Part shown: positions 28,434-37,582 of the stretch, one piece after another
How the letters are laid out: the number at the start of each line of letters is the position of its first letter
How positions within the stretch are numbered: position 1 is the stretch's first letter
Origin: an uncultured Schlesneria sp.
GTDB lineage: Bacteria; Planctomycetota; Planctomycetia; Planctomycetales; Planctomycetaceae
Direction: 5' to 3'
Assembly: GCA_903871875.1 (NCBI GenBank)
Contig: CAIQIR010000118.1
Span: forward strand, 1-45,472
DNA: 45,472 nucleotides
The notes under the pieces: generated by a model
Told to the model about the DNA's origin: nothing
What the model saw: only the letters and a program-made list of their open reading frames with translations
Database searches by the model: none
Made by a program: the position numbers and the translations under genes

Positions 28434-28819
28434 TTGAAGACCCCTTTACGCCATGCATACACATAAGCAATAGCGAGTGTGGCCATAAATACGAGCATGA
28501 CCCCGAACACCGTGCCCCGTAATTCGACCGGAACGCCTATTTGATTGGCTCCTGTCGCATCGTCGAGGTACGCGGAGACAGCCCACGGATAGAGAAACAA
28601 CAGTTCCACGTCGAACACGAGGAACAAGATTGCCACGAGATAGAACTTCACGTCAAAAGGCTGGCGTGCATCCCCGATGGGGTCCATGCCAGACTCGTAC
28701 GGCATCTGCTTCACAGCCGTTTTATTACGTGGTCCGACGATATGAATGATAATCAGATTCGTAATCACGAACCCAATCAGCACGCCGACAAATAGCAGAA
28801 CGGGATACGAACTTTCCAT
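28424..28819 (-). CDS. nuoA: NADH-quinone oxidoreductase subunit A
   Basis: First gene of the complex I operon. Small membrane subunit of 131 residues with three hydrophobic segments: the first at ~5-27, the second in [21 protein letters not shown], whose Asp-Val-Glu is the family mark, and the third near the end. The loop between helices 1 and 2 has the conserved [12 protein letters not shown], which carries Cys in many species but Met/Asp here. ATG at 28819 with AGAGG nine bases upstream. It overlaps nuoB by 10 nt. Confidence 0.97.
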   Translation of the reverse strand: MESSYPVLLFVGVLIGFVITNLIIIHIVGPRNKTAVKQMPYESGMDPIGDARQPFDVKFYLVAILFLVFDVELLFLYPWAVSAYLDDATGANQIGVPVELRGTVFGVMLVFMATLAIAYVYAWRKGVFKWR

Positions 28820-28929
28820 GCGTTTCAGCCTCTGGAACCTTTCAAGCGGTCGCTCACATTCGTGAGTACCGCGACAGCAGACGACGCTCGACTAGCAAGA
28901 TCCAAGCCATAACTGCCATCAAGCTCGGG

Positions 28930-28958
28930 ATTCTAGGAACGACCCCGCCAAACTGCAA
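28930..28958 (-). promoter_or_regulatory. Candidate sigma-70 promoter of the nuo operon
   Basis: On the minus strand: TTGCAG (28958-28953), a 17-base spacer, TAGAAT (28935-28930, five of six -10 matches). It would give a leader of about 105 nt before the nuoA ATG. The -35 is weak, so this is one candidate among possible others in the region. Confidence 0.35.
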
Positions 28959-29186
28959 CGCAAGGTCGGCCGCCCCGACGTGGTCTTCCGAACCATGGCC
29001 ATCCACCGGATTTATCCGGCCCATGTACCGGGTTTGCGGGATTTGACCGAAATCAGCCAAACCGCCAGCAGCCCGTAAAATAGGGGATCTGAGTCGCAAA
29101 AGTGCTTCGACGATGAAACCCAAAACAAATTCCCTATCAGACCTCAAGTCGCCGAGAATGCACGATTCTCCCGGAATCTAACGACC

Positions 29187-29206
29187 TCGCAAGGGATTCC
29201 TTGCGA
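29187..29206 (-). terminator. Hairpin downstream of the sulfatase gene
   Basis: TCGCAAGG-GATT-CCTTGCGA is a perfect 8-bp stem with a 4-base loop, about 85 nt beyond the sulfatase stop. No T-run follows on the minus strand, so it is not a standard intrinsic terminator; it may stabilise the 3' end or act as a regulatory site upstream of nuo. Confidence 0.35.
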
Positions 29207-29289
29207 CCGAAGACCTCGCCTGGAATCGGCCTCGCTTACCAGGGGTGTCCTGGGACCGTCTCATCGTCACGTGACTCAACTTTCTTCAC

Positions 29290-30702
29290 CTATTTCTCGT
29301 TTCCAGCCGCGTCTTGCGACGCGCGCCCCTGGGCCGCTTGATGACATTCGGAAACCCACAGGTCATGTAATTGCGTGAGACGCTCGACCTCGGCCGGATA
29401 TTGCCGGGCCAGGTTGGATCGTTCACTGGGATCGATCGCGAGGTTGGAGAGAAATCGCTGTCGATCTTCGGCCGCCAGTTCATCATCGGCCGAAGACTGC
29501 AGATTGCCGATCAACTTCCAATCCCCTTGTCGAACGGCCCATTGTGGTTCTTTTCCACCGCCCACCAGCCAATGCAGGGCGTCGTGGGGCGAGGGGGCAG
29601 TACTGGACTTCAGCACGGGCACGAGAGTTCGTCCGTCGAGCCGAGTCTTCGGCAACGGCACCTGACACAGTTCGGCCAGCGTCGGCAACCAGTCACACGA
29701 GTGCACCACTTGATCGCGAACTTCTCCCGCAGGTATCTGCCCCGGCCACGAGATGATCCCCGGCAAGCGAATGCCGCCTTCCAGGAGACTGAACTTCGCC
29801 CCGCGGTATCGTCCCGCGCTGCCGCCGCCGAAATGCGCCCGCTCTTCACGCGAATGGCCGTTATCGGACTGGAACACGACGATCGTCTGTTCTCGCAACT
29901 GCAACTCATCGACCCGTTTCAGCAGCGATCCGATCCGTTCGTCGCAGGCCGACAGAAACGCCGCGTAGAGATTGCGGGGATAAGGCAGATGCGTATATCT
30001 CTCGAGCCATTTTTCATCGCCCTGATAGGGGTAATGCGGCATGTTCAAGGCAAAATAGAGGAAGAACGGCTGGTCGCGATGTTGCGAGATAAATGTCGAG
30101 GCTTCGTCGACCATCAAGTCACCAAAGAAACGGCCCGGCAAATGAACTTCTTTCCCGTTTCGATACAGGTCATGACGGTTCGGGCCCTGCCAGTAGAAAA
30201 AGTGGGAAAAGTTGTCGATACATCCGCCCATATGTCCGAACGAAAAATCAAACCCCTGGGCATTGGGCATCGTGGCGGGCGCATAACCCAAATGCCACTT
30301 ACCGACGTGCGCCGTGGAATAGCCTGCGGCGTGGAACATTTCCGCCATGGTGATTTGCGAGGCGGGCAGTCCCTCACCACCGGGCTGAGACCCTGCGTTG
30401 CTGATTAATCCGGCGTTCAGCGGATAGCGGCCGGTCAGTAATCCAGCGCGCGACGGCGAACAGACCGGCGCGGCCGCATAAAACTGCGTGAACCGAAGGC
30501 CGCGTGCCGCGAGTCCATCCATCGACGGTGTTTCCAAGTCGGTTGCGCCGTAACAACCCATGTCGGCTGAACCTTGATCGTCGGTCACGATCACGATCAC
30601 ATTGGGCTTGCGGTTTCGTTCGGCACTCAAGGCCTCTACGGCGGTGGACGACATCAGCCACAGCAAAAGTACATAACGCCAGGAGGATCGCGAGAAATCC
30701 AT
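29290..30702 (-). CDS. Secreted type I sulfatase
   Basis: Formylglycine-dependent sulfatase of 470 residues, likely cleaving sulfate esters on polysaccharides outside the cytoplasm. A signal peptide (YVLLLWLMSSTAVEALSA) is followed by PNVIVIVTDDQG with metal-binding Asp 41-42, then the modification motif CSPSR at residues 81-85 (Cys 81 becomes formylglycine), LTGRYP, and HVGKWHLG; later FLYFALNMPHYPY and QSDNGHSREE supply further active-site groups. The start ATG at 30702 was chosen because it directly precedes the signal peptide, with GGAG upstream; the frame is open 40 codons further. Downstream of the glycosyltransferase by 148 nt on the same strand. Needs a formylglycine-generating or anaerobic sulfatase-maturing enzyme elsewhere. 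Substrate not predictable. Confidence 0.93.
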   Translation of the reverse strand: MDFSRSSWRYVLLLWLMSSTAVEALSAERNRKPNVIVIVTDDQGSADMGCYGATDLETPSMDGLAARGLRFTQFYAAAPVCSPSRAGLLTGRYPLNAGLISNAGSQPGGEGLPASQITMAEMFHAAGYSTAHVGKWHLGYAPATMPNAQGFDFSFGHMGGCIDNFSHFFYWQGPNRHDLYRNGKEVHLPGRFFGDLMVDEASTFISQHRDQPFFLYFALNMPHYPYQGDEKWLERYTHLPYPRNLYAAFLSACDERIGSLLKRVDELQLREQTIVVFQSDNGHSREERAHFGGGSAGRYRGAKFSLLEGGIRLPGIISWPGQIPAGEVRDQVVHSCDWLPTLAELCQVPLPKTRLDGRTLVPVLKSSTAPSPHDALHWLVGGGKEPQWAVRQGDWKLIGNLQSSADDELAAEDRQRFLSNLAIDPSERSNLARQYPAEVERLTQLHDLWVSECHQAAQGRASQDAAGNEK

Positions 30703-30850
30703 CTGATCGAAGACTCCGAAATCAGGTGTGCGAGCAGGACATCGTCCCTCTGAATCGGTCGGTTTCGCGTTGCGATCGAAACGAGCAACCCGGTGAGGGA
30801 AAGCAGCGATCGTCGGCCCCAATTTGGCCTGCGATCGCGCCGCTCACATC

Positions 30851-32146
30851 CTATGCGGCCCACTTCGCCATCGCATCCTTGCGGAGCGGAACGCCCTGAT
30901 AAAATGCGGCAATATCCCGGATGGCGTTTTCCGACGAAAACCCTTCCTGGGCAAATTGCAAACACTCGTTCCGCTGGGCGCGGTGTTGCGTCGGCCAGGT
31001 TGCGGCCGTCTTGGCGAACACCTGTGTGAAATCCTGGGGCTCGTACTGAGTCATCCAATGGACGGCCTGGCACGGCTGCAGCGGCCGGTAGGCCTCGAGG
31101 TTCGCCACAATGAGCACGGCACCACAGCCCAATGATTCATAGGTCGAAACCGAAAACATGTCTGTCTTCGGCACGGAAATACTGAAATCGCTCAGCTGCA
31201 GCCAGGCGGCCACCTCGAGATGCGACAGCATCTGCTGCACGACGGTGACACGGTTTCCGTGCGTGTGCGATTGAAGCAACTCGCAAATCGACTGGGTGTA
31301 GTCGGCCTGATGATCGCCGCACAACAGGACCAGTCGTCCAGGGCCGCCCTGCTGGCAATGACCAAGAAAGCCTTCCACGATCTCGCGAGTTCGATAATGC
31401 GGGTGAGTGCGACGATTCACGATCCAGATCGGTTCATCGACGGGCAGATCCCGTTCGCGACGCATTTGCATCCGCGATTGGTCATCGACTCCGTGGAAGA
31501 ATTGCTCATCCAGGCCATTGTGAAAGCAATAAATCCGTTCGGGAGCAATCTGGTATTGCTCCTGCAGAATCTTGATGCATTCTGTCGAGCCCACCTGAAT
31601 CCGTTCGGCGCCTTGCAGCACCTTCCTGAGCATCCAGCGGTAAACGAAACCCCGCTCGTGTGCGCCGAAGATCTCAGTGCCATAAGCGCCTATCAGATAG
31701 CGTTGCCCGCTGAGCCACGCCACGAAACCGTTACCCGATGTGCAGTGCGCATGCACAAGGCCGGGCAAGCGACGAGAGTGGAAGAAGCGCAAGCGAAGTC
31801 CGCTGAGTAAATACCGGAGCACCATCGGAATCTTCAGCCAGCCTGGCAATAGCGGTCGCGACGACAGGAACTCGTTGGCATAAGCGGGGACGTGATTTGC
31901 GGTTTCAATTTCGACCCTGGCGTGTGTATGCGAGAGCAACGTCAGCCAGCGTGCCACATGAACCGAATTCGCGTTCGCAATAAAACGGATCGTCGACAGC
32001 GGCTGACCGGGTCGAAAGCAATTCAGTTCAGGTGCCAATTGAGGCCGACGCGAAATGTTCAAATGCCGATTGGGCGCGGGGTTCGCGGAAATGGCTACGG
32101 TCGGCGCCTGGTCGTTCGGCAGCGAATCAATTGACGCGATCTTCAC
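30851..32146 (-). CDS. GT4-like glycosyltransferase
   Basis: A 431-residue two-domain GT-B glycosyltransferase. After a ~50-residue leader without clear family match comes the N-terminal domain (TIRFIANANSVHVARWLTLL, then VHAHCTSGNGFVAWLSG and LIGAYGTEIFG), then the C-terminal nucleotide-sugar domain (PERIYCFHNGLD, WIVNRRTHPHYRT, LVLLCGDHQ). The usual GT4 E-x7-E appears as D-x7-E (DMFSVSTYE) followed by SLGCGAVLIVA. The GTG at 32146 has AAAGGG about seven bases upstream; a TTG one codon earlier or a later start are possible. It probably adds a sugar to an envelope glycan, given the neighbouring ligase and flippase. Donor and acceptor unknown. Confidence 0.82.
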   Translation of the reverse strand: MKIASIDSLPNDQAPTVAISANPAPNRHLNISRRPQLAPELNCFRPGQPLSTIRFIANANSVHVARWLTLLSHTHARVEIETANHVPAYANEFLSSRPLLPGWLKIPMVLRYLLSGLRLRFFHSRRLPGLVHAHCTSGNGFVAWLSGQRYLIGAYGTEIFGAHERGFVYRWMLRKVLQGAERIQVGSTECIKILQEQYQIAPERIYCFHNGLDEQFFHGVDDQSRMQMRRERDLPVDEPIWIVNRRTHPHYRTREIVEGFLGHCQQGGPGRLVLLCGDHQADYTQSICELLQSHTHGNRVTVVQQMLSHLEVAAWLQLSDFSISVPKTDMFSVSTYESLGCGAVLIVANLEAYRPLQPCQAVHWMTQYEPQDFTQVFAKTAATWPTQHRAQRNECLQFAQEGFSSENAIRDIAAFYQGVPLRKDAMAKWAA

Positions 32147-32270
32147 CAATCGGCCCTTTCAGAAAGGCATGTCGAATATTTTGGAACAGCCGAGTCCGAG
32201 TCCATGGTTCTATGAAGGGGAAAGCAACGTTTTCGATGCGGGTCGCCAATTTGTCAGAATCACTCGCCGA

Positions 32271-33593
32271 TTATGCGGCAATGCGAGGAAGTGGAACAGG
32301 AGACTTCTGAACCGGCTTTGCCCGCAAAGGATGGGCCGGCTGAGATGCGGAAACCACGGCGCGGGAACTGCAAAGACAGCCAAACAACAGGAAAACCATA
32401 TTGCCTGTTAGCGAAAAGGTCAGATTGGGTTGGGTCAGGTTGCCGACCATCAGCCCGGCCAACATGGCAAAGACAGCCCGCACTTGAAACCAGGCAGGAG
32501 CACCTCGTTTGGTCATCCGCAAGAGGCGTATGGCCAACATCAGACAACTCACCAGCACTGCCAGATAGAGCAGCAGCCCCAACCCGCCGCACTTATGCAG
32601 CACCTCCAAATACTGTTGATGCGGCGTGTCGACATCGCCAGCATACCTCGAAAACGATTCGAACATGTAACCGAAGACTGGTTGTTCGGTCCATAGTTCG
32701 ATCGCCAATTGCCAGATCTCGAAGCGTCCCGACGAAGGGTCATCCTGTTCCGTCGTTCGATCGAGTCGATCCATCAGACGATATTCGAGTACCGAAACCA
32801 CTTCCGTTTCACGCAGCATCGAAAACAACCCGAACCCGATGATGCCCACCACTGTGATTATGAGAAAACTCGCGACGAGAAACGCAGTTCGACCCGTCAT
32901 CCAGAGATACAGCGAGACACCCACGATCAGTGAGAGCGTGGATGAGCGGGACATTGAGCCGAGAATCATTAGCGTTGAACAACCGGCCAAAACCCAACCG
33001 ATCGGTCGCAAGTGTCGATCCTTGGAACCTTCGGTCGATGCCAACAGCACGGGAATCAGACCCGCGAAGAAACTCATCGCCGTATTGGGATACCCGCTGA
33101 GATCATATTCGAAGATATATTTGCCCCATTCGCCCATGGGAAAATCGGGACCCGTGACGGTACAAAAAAACGTCAGCCCCACGACAATCCCATAAACACG
33201 ACCGACGATCCCCACGAATTCCAGGGGATCTGTCCAGGCCCCCAATAGCAGACCCAGAAAAACGAACGCGACCGGTTTCACCAGCTTGAACGCCGAGTAG
33301 ACCCGGAGCATTTCGCCAGACATCCCCAACCCTACTCCTGCCAGCGCGGTCGCATAAACGACGAAGATCAAAGCCAAGAGTGGTACCAGCTTGTAAGACC
33401 GAACCTTGGCCGTGACTTGCTGAAGCTGCAACTTCGTGGCTTTGGAACGAATGAACGGGTAGGCAATCGGCATCGCCAGAAATAGCAGGTCCGAGCAGAT
33501 CAGTTCGATCGGTTTATTACCGACGGTCGCGGCGGTCGAGTGAATGGGCCAGACAATCATGACCGCCAGAATCCAAAGCCAGAACTGCGTCAT
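32271..33593 (-). CDS. O-antigen ligase/polymerase (Wzy-like) membrane protein
   Basis: A 440-residue membrane protein with about ten to twelve hydrophobic segments and the large periplasmic loop seen in O-antigen ligases and Wzy-type polymerases. The loop region has SGRFEIWQLAIELWTEQPVFGYMF and the family-like PHQQYLEVLHKCGGLGLLLYL, which includes the conserved His. The longer open frame (to 33908) overlaps the flippase gene; the ATG at 33593 overlaps the flippase stop by 4 nt (ATGA), giving coupled translation. The C-terminal ~30 residues are polar. Whether it joins glycans to lipid or to each other cannot be told from sequence. Confidence 0.87.
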   Translation of the reverse strand: MTQFWLWILAVMIVWPIHSTAATVGNKPIELICSDLLFLAMPIAYPFIRSKATKLQLQQVTAKVRSYKLVPLLALIFVVYATALAGVGLGMSGEMLRVYSAFKLVKPVAFVFLGLLLGAWTDPLEFVGIVGRVYGIVVGLTFFCTVTGPDFPMGEWGKYIFEYDLSGYPNTAMSFFAGLIPVLLASTEGSKDRHLRPIGWVLAGCSTLMILGSMSRSSTLSLIVGVSLYLWMTGRTAFLVASFLIITVVGIIGFGLFSMLRETEVVSVLEYRLMDRLDRTTEQDDPSSGRFEIWQLAIELWTEQPVFGYMFESFSRYAGDVDTPHQQYLEVLHKCGGLGLLLYLAVLVSCLMLAIRLLRMTKRGAPAWFQVRAVFAMLAGLMVGNLTQPNLTFSLTGNMVFLLFGCLCSSRAVVSASQPAHPLRAKPVQKSPVPLPRIAA

Positions 33594-34957
33594 CGGGCCA
33601 CCTCGATTTCCCGACCACGCGACAAATCGGTTCGATCGATCGTCGGACGTTGCCACATCGGGTGCCGACGAAGACTGAGTCGGATTCCCACAGTCCAAAC
33701 CAAACTCGTCACCACCTGTGCGACGCCCAATCCCAGAATTCCCAGGGGACGCATCAGCAAAAAACTCAACGCCACATTCGATGTCGCACAGGCCCCGGTG
33801 ATCGCCAGCATCGATCGTTCGCGACCGGTCATCTGCAGGACATAAGCGGCGGGACCGGCGAACGAAGCAATACAGGCCGAGGCCAGCAGCGCCACCAGCA
33901 CGGTCCACCCCGGTCGATAGTCGGATCCCAACAGCACAAAGAGAGAATCACCGAGGCACGCCACGCCCAACGCCACAGGAAGTGTGAATGCCAGACCCAG
34001 GATCTGTCCCTGCCACATCAACCGACGCATCTCTGCATAACGACCAGCCGCGAACAACGACGCAAACTGCGGCGCGATCACCAGTCCCAACGATTGGCTT
34101 CCCAGTAGCGAAACATCGGCAAATCGTTCCATCGCGGCATACAGACCCACCGACTCGCGATCAAGCATGGCCCCGGCCATCGCAATACAGACCCGGCCTT
34201 TCAGCACAATCAATAACTCGGCCACAAAAAATGCCACGGCCGTATCGGCCCATTGATGTCGACAGGTGTTATCGATGGTTTCACTTCCTCCGCAGAGGGG
34301 TGACCGGCGGAAGTATCGCAAAACGATCACGGAAACGACGCCGACCGAAACCAGATGCAACAGTGTCGCTTGTGGCGATGACATGTCCGTAGACGAACCA
34401 AGCCACACGATTCCCGCCAACAGGAACAACGTTAATGGCCAGATCGCCGTACCGATTTGACTTTCAAACATCTGGCCCACGCCACGCAGACCGGCCTCTT
34501 GAATCTGACGTAGCGAGGTTAGGGGGATCATCACCGATGCAATGATCAGGCAACGAGCCCGGCTGTCACCGATCGTGTCCCACAAGAACAGCACGGTCGC
34601 GATGACGCCCAGCATCACCAGGACGCTGATCAGTAACGAGATCCTGATCGAGTCGCGGACAAATCCCCGCAGCTTGCCGCCGTGACCTTTGGCGATATAT
34701 TCCGAAACATAGCGCAGCGATGCGTTGTCCAGGCCGAACTTTCCGCACACACACAGGATCTGTAGCCAGACCACAGCCTGCGCGTATTCGCTGAATCCGG
34801 CCGGACGCAAAGCACGCGCCAGGACAATATAACACAACAGCATGCCACCCGCGCCGAGTACTCGGATCGACAACGCCAGCGCACCACCACGTGACAGCGA
34901 AAGCGGTGGACGTGTCACGGTGGGAATCGGCGCCGGCGCGGAACAGGTCGCACTCAT
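33590..34957 (-). CDS. Wzx-like polysaccharide flippase
   Basis: A 455-residue membrane protein of the MVF/MOP superfamily (oligosaccharide flippase). Twelve or more hydrophobic segments are expected; the N-terminal SIRVLGAGGMLLCYIVLARALRP and the following GFSEYAQAVVWLQILC match the opening of Wzx-type proteins (a small-residue helix, then G-x-Y). The role would be moving lipid-linked sugars across the membrane. The ATG at 34957 has no clear ribosome site. It is the first gene of the leftward unit flippase, ligase/polymerase, glycosyltransferase, sulfatase, and is divergent from the fused dehydrogenase. Confidence 0.88.
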   Translation of the reverse strand: MSATCSAPAPIPTVTRPPLSLSRGGALALSIRVLGAGGMLLCYIVLARALRPAGFSEYAQAVVWLQILCVCGKFGLDNASLRYVSEYIAKGHGGKLRGFVRDSIRISLLISVLVMLGVIATVLFLWDTIGDSRARCLIIASVMIPLTSLRQIQEAGLRGVGQMFESQIGTAIWPLTLFLLAGIVWLGSSTDMSSPQATLLHLVSVGVVSVIVLRYFRRSPLCGGSETIDNTCRHQWADTAVAFFVAELLIVLKGRVCIAMAGAMLDRESVGLYAAMERFADVSLLGSQSLGLVIAPQFASLFAAGRYAEMRRLMWQGQILGLAFTLPVALGVACLGDSLFVLLGSDYRPGWTVLVALLASACIASFAGPAAYVLQMTGRERSMLAITGACATSNVALSFLLMRPLGILGLGVAQVVTSLVWTVGIRLSLRRHPMWQRPTIDRTDLSRGREIEVAR

Positions 34958-35329
34958 AAAAAACAGGCATCATCGAGTCGGTGAAGTTCAGAAGCCGGCC
35001 AAGGGCAGGTGCGGGCGGAATCTCAACCAAAACCGCAGGACTGTCAATCCCGAATCGGCGGGAACTGCCGCAGGGCCAGCGGGTTGGTCGGCGTCCTGAC
35101 CACATCAAACAGAGGTCTGTCGCGGAGGTCGACTCGCGACTCAACGACCTCTCACCGGTACCGCTTGTGCACCGGGGGTTTCTCGAGGTCCAGTGATCGT
35201 AACCTGAAGTGGGAACGTCATCTGTCGCATCGCGAGGTCAAACTGGCCTTGTCGCACTTGAACGGTCCACTTATCTTCACCGCGACAATATTCCTGAAGA
35301 TCCGTGAACTCATTGAGTGAACCGCAAGG
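34958..35329. other. Divergent intergenic region (flippase / fused dehydrogenase)
   Basis: A 372-bp region between two divergent genes, so it should hold both promoters. I could not pick out convincing -35/-10 pairs. Two dyads are visible: GAGGTCG (35125-35131) with CGACCTC (35145-35151), and CCGGT...ACCGG around 35156-35176. No supported gene. Confidence 0.55.
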
Positions 35330-37582
35330 ATGCGACAGATCTTACAATCATTGGCGACGGGCCAAACGGAATTGGTCACGGTGCCCTGCCCTTCGGTCGG
35401 GCCGGGACAGGTTCTGATCCAGTCTCGCGTCAGTCTGGTTTCCGCCGGCACGGAACGGATGCTGGTCGAATTTGGCAAAGCGAACCTGTTGGAAAAGGTT
35501 CGCAAGCAGCCGGACAAAGTTCGACAAGTGCTCGACAAAATCAAAACCGACGGACTTCTGCCGACCGTCGCCGCCGTACGCAGCAAGCTGGATCAGCCGA
35601 TTCCGCTGGGCTATTGCAACGCGGGAATCGTGCTGGAAGTGGGCGAAGGCGTCGACGAATTTCGGTGCGGAGACCGTGTCGCCAGCAATGGACCGCACGC
35701 GGAAGTCGTCTGCGTGCCGAAGCACCTGTGTGCGAAAATCCCCGATGAAGTCAGCGATGATGTCGCCGCGTTCACCGTACTGGGTTCGATCGGTCTGCAA
35801 GGAGTTCGCCTGGCACAACCGACACTCGGCGAAGCGTTCGTCGTCTCGGGGCTGGGGCTGATCGGTCTGGTCACCGTTCAGTTGCTGAAGGCTCACGGCT
35901 GCCGCGTCTTGGGTTTGGACTTCTCGCCCGCCCGACTGGCTCTGGCCGAGCAGATGGGAGCGGAAACGTTCAATCTGGGCTGCGGCGATCCGACGGCCGT
36001 GGCAATGAAGTTTTCGCGCGGCCGCGGCGTTGATGGCGTGCTGATCACCGCCGCGACCGACAGCGACGAACCGGTCCACCAGGCCGCACAGATCTGCCGG
36101 AGACGCGGACGGATCGTGTTGGTGGGCGTCGTGGGACTGAAACTGTCCCGAGCGGACTTCTACGAGAAAGAGTTGTCGTTTCAGGTGTCCTGCTCGTACG
36201 GACCAGGCCGCTACGACAACGATTATGAACAACACGGTCTCGACTATCCCATCGGTTTTGTTCGCTGGACGGAACAGCGCAATTTCGAAGCGATGCTCGA
36301 CATGATGGCGGGCCGGCAAATCGACCTCAGTCCGTTGATTTCGCATCGCTACGCGATCGACAAGGCCGTCGATGCCTATGAGCTGATTTCCGGCAAACAA
36401 CCGTCGCTGGGCGTCCTGCTCGAATACCCGCGCGAGGCCGAACAGGAACCCGCCTCGTTACGCAATCAGACAGTTCGACGACACAACACGGCTCTCCCGC
36501 GAACTTCCACGACGCCGCGAGTGGCAATCATCGGGGCGGGTAACTACGCCTCGCAGGTCTTGATCCCGGCTTTCAAAAAATGCGGCGCACATCTCGCGTG
36601 TGTGGCCTCACGGAATGGATTGACGGCCGCGTATGCGGCACGCAAGTTCGGTTTTGACGATGCAACCAGCGACCTCGAGTCCGTTTTCTCGGATCCGAAT
36701 ATCGATGCAATTGTCGTGGCCACTCGTCACGACAGCCACGCAAGTCTCGCCTGTCAAGCGCTCGATGCGGGCAAGCATCTGTTCGTCGAAAAACCGCTGG
36801 CAATCAATCCTGCGGGTCTGGCTCAAGTGCTGACGGCATACGACCGGGTCACCCACGAGCACTCAGGCCCGACACCAATCCTGACGGTCGGATTTAATCG
36901 ACGATTCGCTCCTCAGATCCAGCGGATGAAGTCGCTACTGAATGAATTGGCCGAACCCAAATCGATCATCATGACGGTCAATGCGGGCGCGATTCCCCCG
37001 AATCACTGGGTCCACGATCCCCAGGCGGGTGGCGGACGCGTGATCGGCGAGGGATGTCATTTCATCGATCTGATTCGCTATCTGTGCGGCAGCCCGATTG
37101 TATCGGTCCAGGCAACGATGTTGGGACGTGAATCGGCGGTGGCCATCCGAGACGACAAAATGACCATCACATTGTCATTCGCAGATGGTTCATTTGGAAC
37201 GGTTCACTACCTGGCAAATGGACATCGCTCGATTTCGAAAGAACGGCTGGAAGTCTTCTGCGCGGGTCGCGTGATTCAATTAGACAACTTCCGCCGGATG
37301 AGTACCGTCGGCTGGAAGTCGTTCCGCCGCATGAATCTCTGGCAGCAGGACAAAGGTCACGTGGCCGAAGTGCGAACATTTCTGGAGGCGATCACCACCG
37401 GGGGACCGTCGCCGATTCCGATCGACGAGCTGGCCGAGGTGACCTGGGCCAGTTTCGATGCCGTCCAGTCGGCAGAAACCGGGGAAGTGATTCGCAGTTC
37501 CGCGTCATTGATGCCAGCAACAATGAATAGCGACAAACGGATCAGCCGCACAGCATCGTCAAATTCGTCCGAGACGAAATGA
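35330..37582 (+). CDS. Fused MDR dehydrogenase / Gfo-Idh-MocA oxidoreductase
   Basis: A 750-residue cytosolic protein with two NAD(P)-binding oxidoreductase halves. Residues ~1-365 are a medium-chain dehydrogenase: LVSAGTERMLVEFGK, GYCNAGIVLEVGEGVDEFRC, GDRVAS, and the nucleotide fold VVSGLGLIGLVTVQLLKAHG, with no obvious structural-zinc cysteine cluster. After a ~30-residue Pro/Thr/Arg-rich linker, residues ~397-730 are a Gfo/Idh/MocA domain: VAIIGAGNYASQVLIPAF, then VVATRHDSHASLA and the family EKP near residue 485, with GGGRVIGEGCHFIDLIRYL later. ATG at 35330; AAGG abuts it, so the start is not certain. The stop overlaps the DegT-like gene by 4 nt (ATGA). This architecture is known from sugar/polysaccharide loci; a nucleotide-sugar or polyol substrate is inference. 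Confidence 0.9.
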   Translation: MRQILQSLATGQTELVTVPCPSVGPGQVLIQSRVSLVSAGTERMLVEFGKANLLEKVRKQPDKVRQVLDKIKTDGLLPTVAAVRSKLDQPIPLGYCNAGIVLEVGEGVDEFRCGDRVASNGPHAEVVCVPKHLCAKIPDEVSDDVAAFTVLGSIGLQGVRLAQPTLGEAFVVSGLGLIGLVTVQLLKAHGCRVLGLDFSPARLALAEQMGAETFNLGCGDPTAVAMKFSRGRGVDGVLITAATDSDEPVHQAAQICRRRGRIVLVGVVGLKLSRADFYEKELSFQVSCSYGPGRYDNDYEQHGLDYPIGFVRWTEQRNFEAMLDMMAGRQIDLSPLISHRYAIDKAVDAYELISGKQPSLGVLLEYPREAEQEPASLRNQTVRRHNTALPRTSTTPRVAIIGAGNYASQVLIPAFKKCGAHLACVASRNGLTAAYAARKFGFDDATSDLESVFSDPNIDAIVVATRHDSHASLACQALDAGKHLFVEKPLAINPAGLAQVLTAYDRVTHEHSGPTPILTVGFNRRFAPQIQRMKSLLNELAEPKSIIMTVNAGAIPPNHWVHDPQAGGGRVIGEGCHFIDLIRYLCGSPIVSVQATMLGRESAVAIRDDKMTITLSFADGSFGTVHYLANGHRSISKERLEVFCAGRVIQLDNFRRMSTVGWKSFRRMNLWQQDKGHVAEVRTFLEAITTGGPSPIPIDELAEVTWASFDAVQSAETGEVIRSSASLMPATMNSDKRISRTASSNSSETK

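Larger units (their letters stand above)
28820..29289. other. Intergenic region upstream of the nuo operon
   Basis: A 470-bp stretch between the sulfatase stop and nuoA. It holds the nuo promoter candidate (28930-28958), a hairpin (29187-29206), two smaller dyads (CCGGAT-TT-ATCCGG near 29007; GAGAAT-gcacg-ATTCTC near 29154) and, next to nuoA, CTCAC-GAAT-GTGAG. The frame 28854-29147 minus has no ribosome site or family features and is not called. Confidence 0.6.

Noticed and set aside
33594-33908. N-terminal extension of the ligase/polymerase
   Set aside because: It lies wholly inside the flippase gene; the overlapping ATGA start is the natural one.
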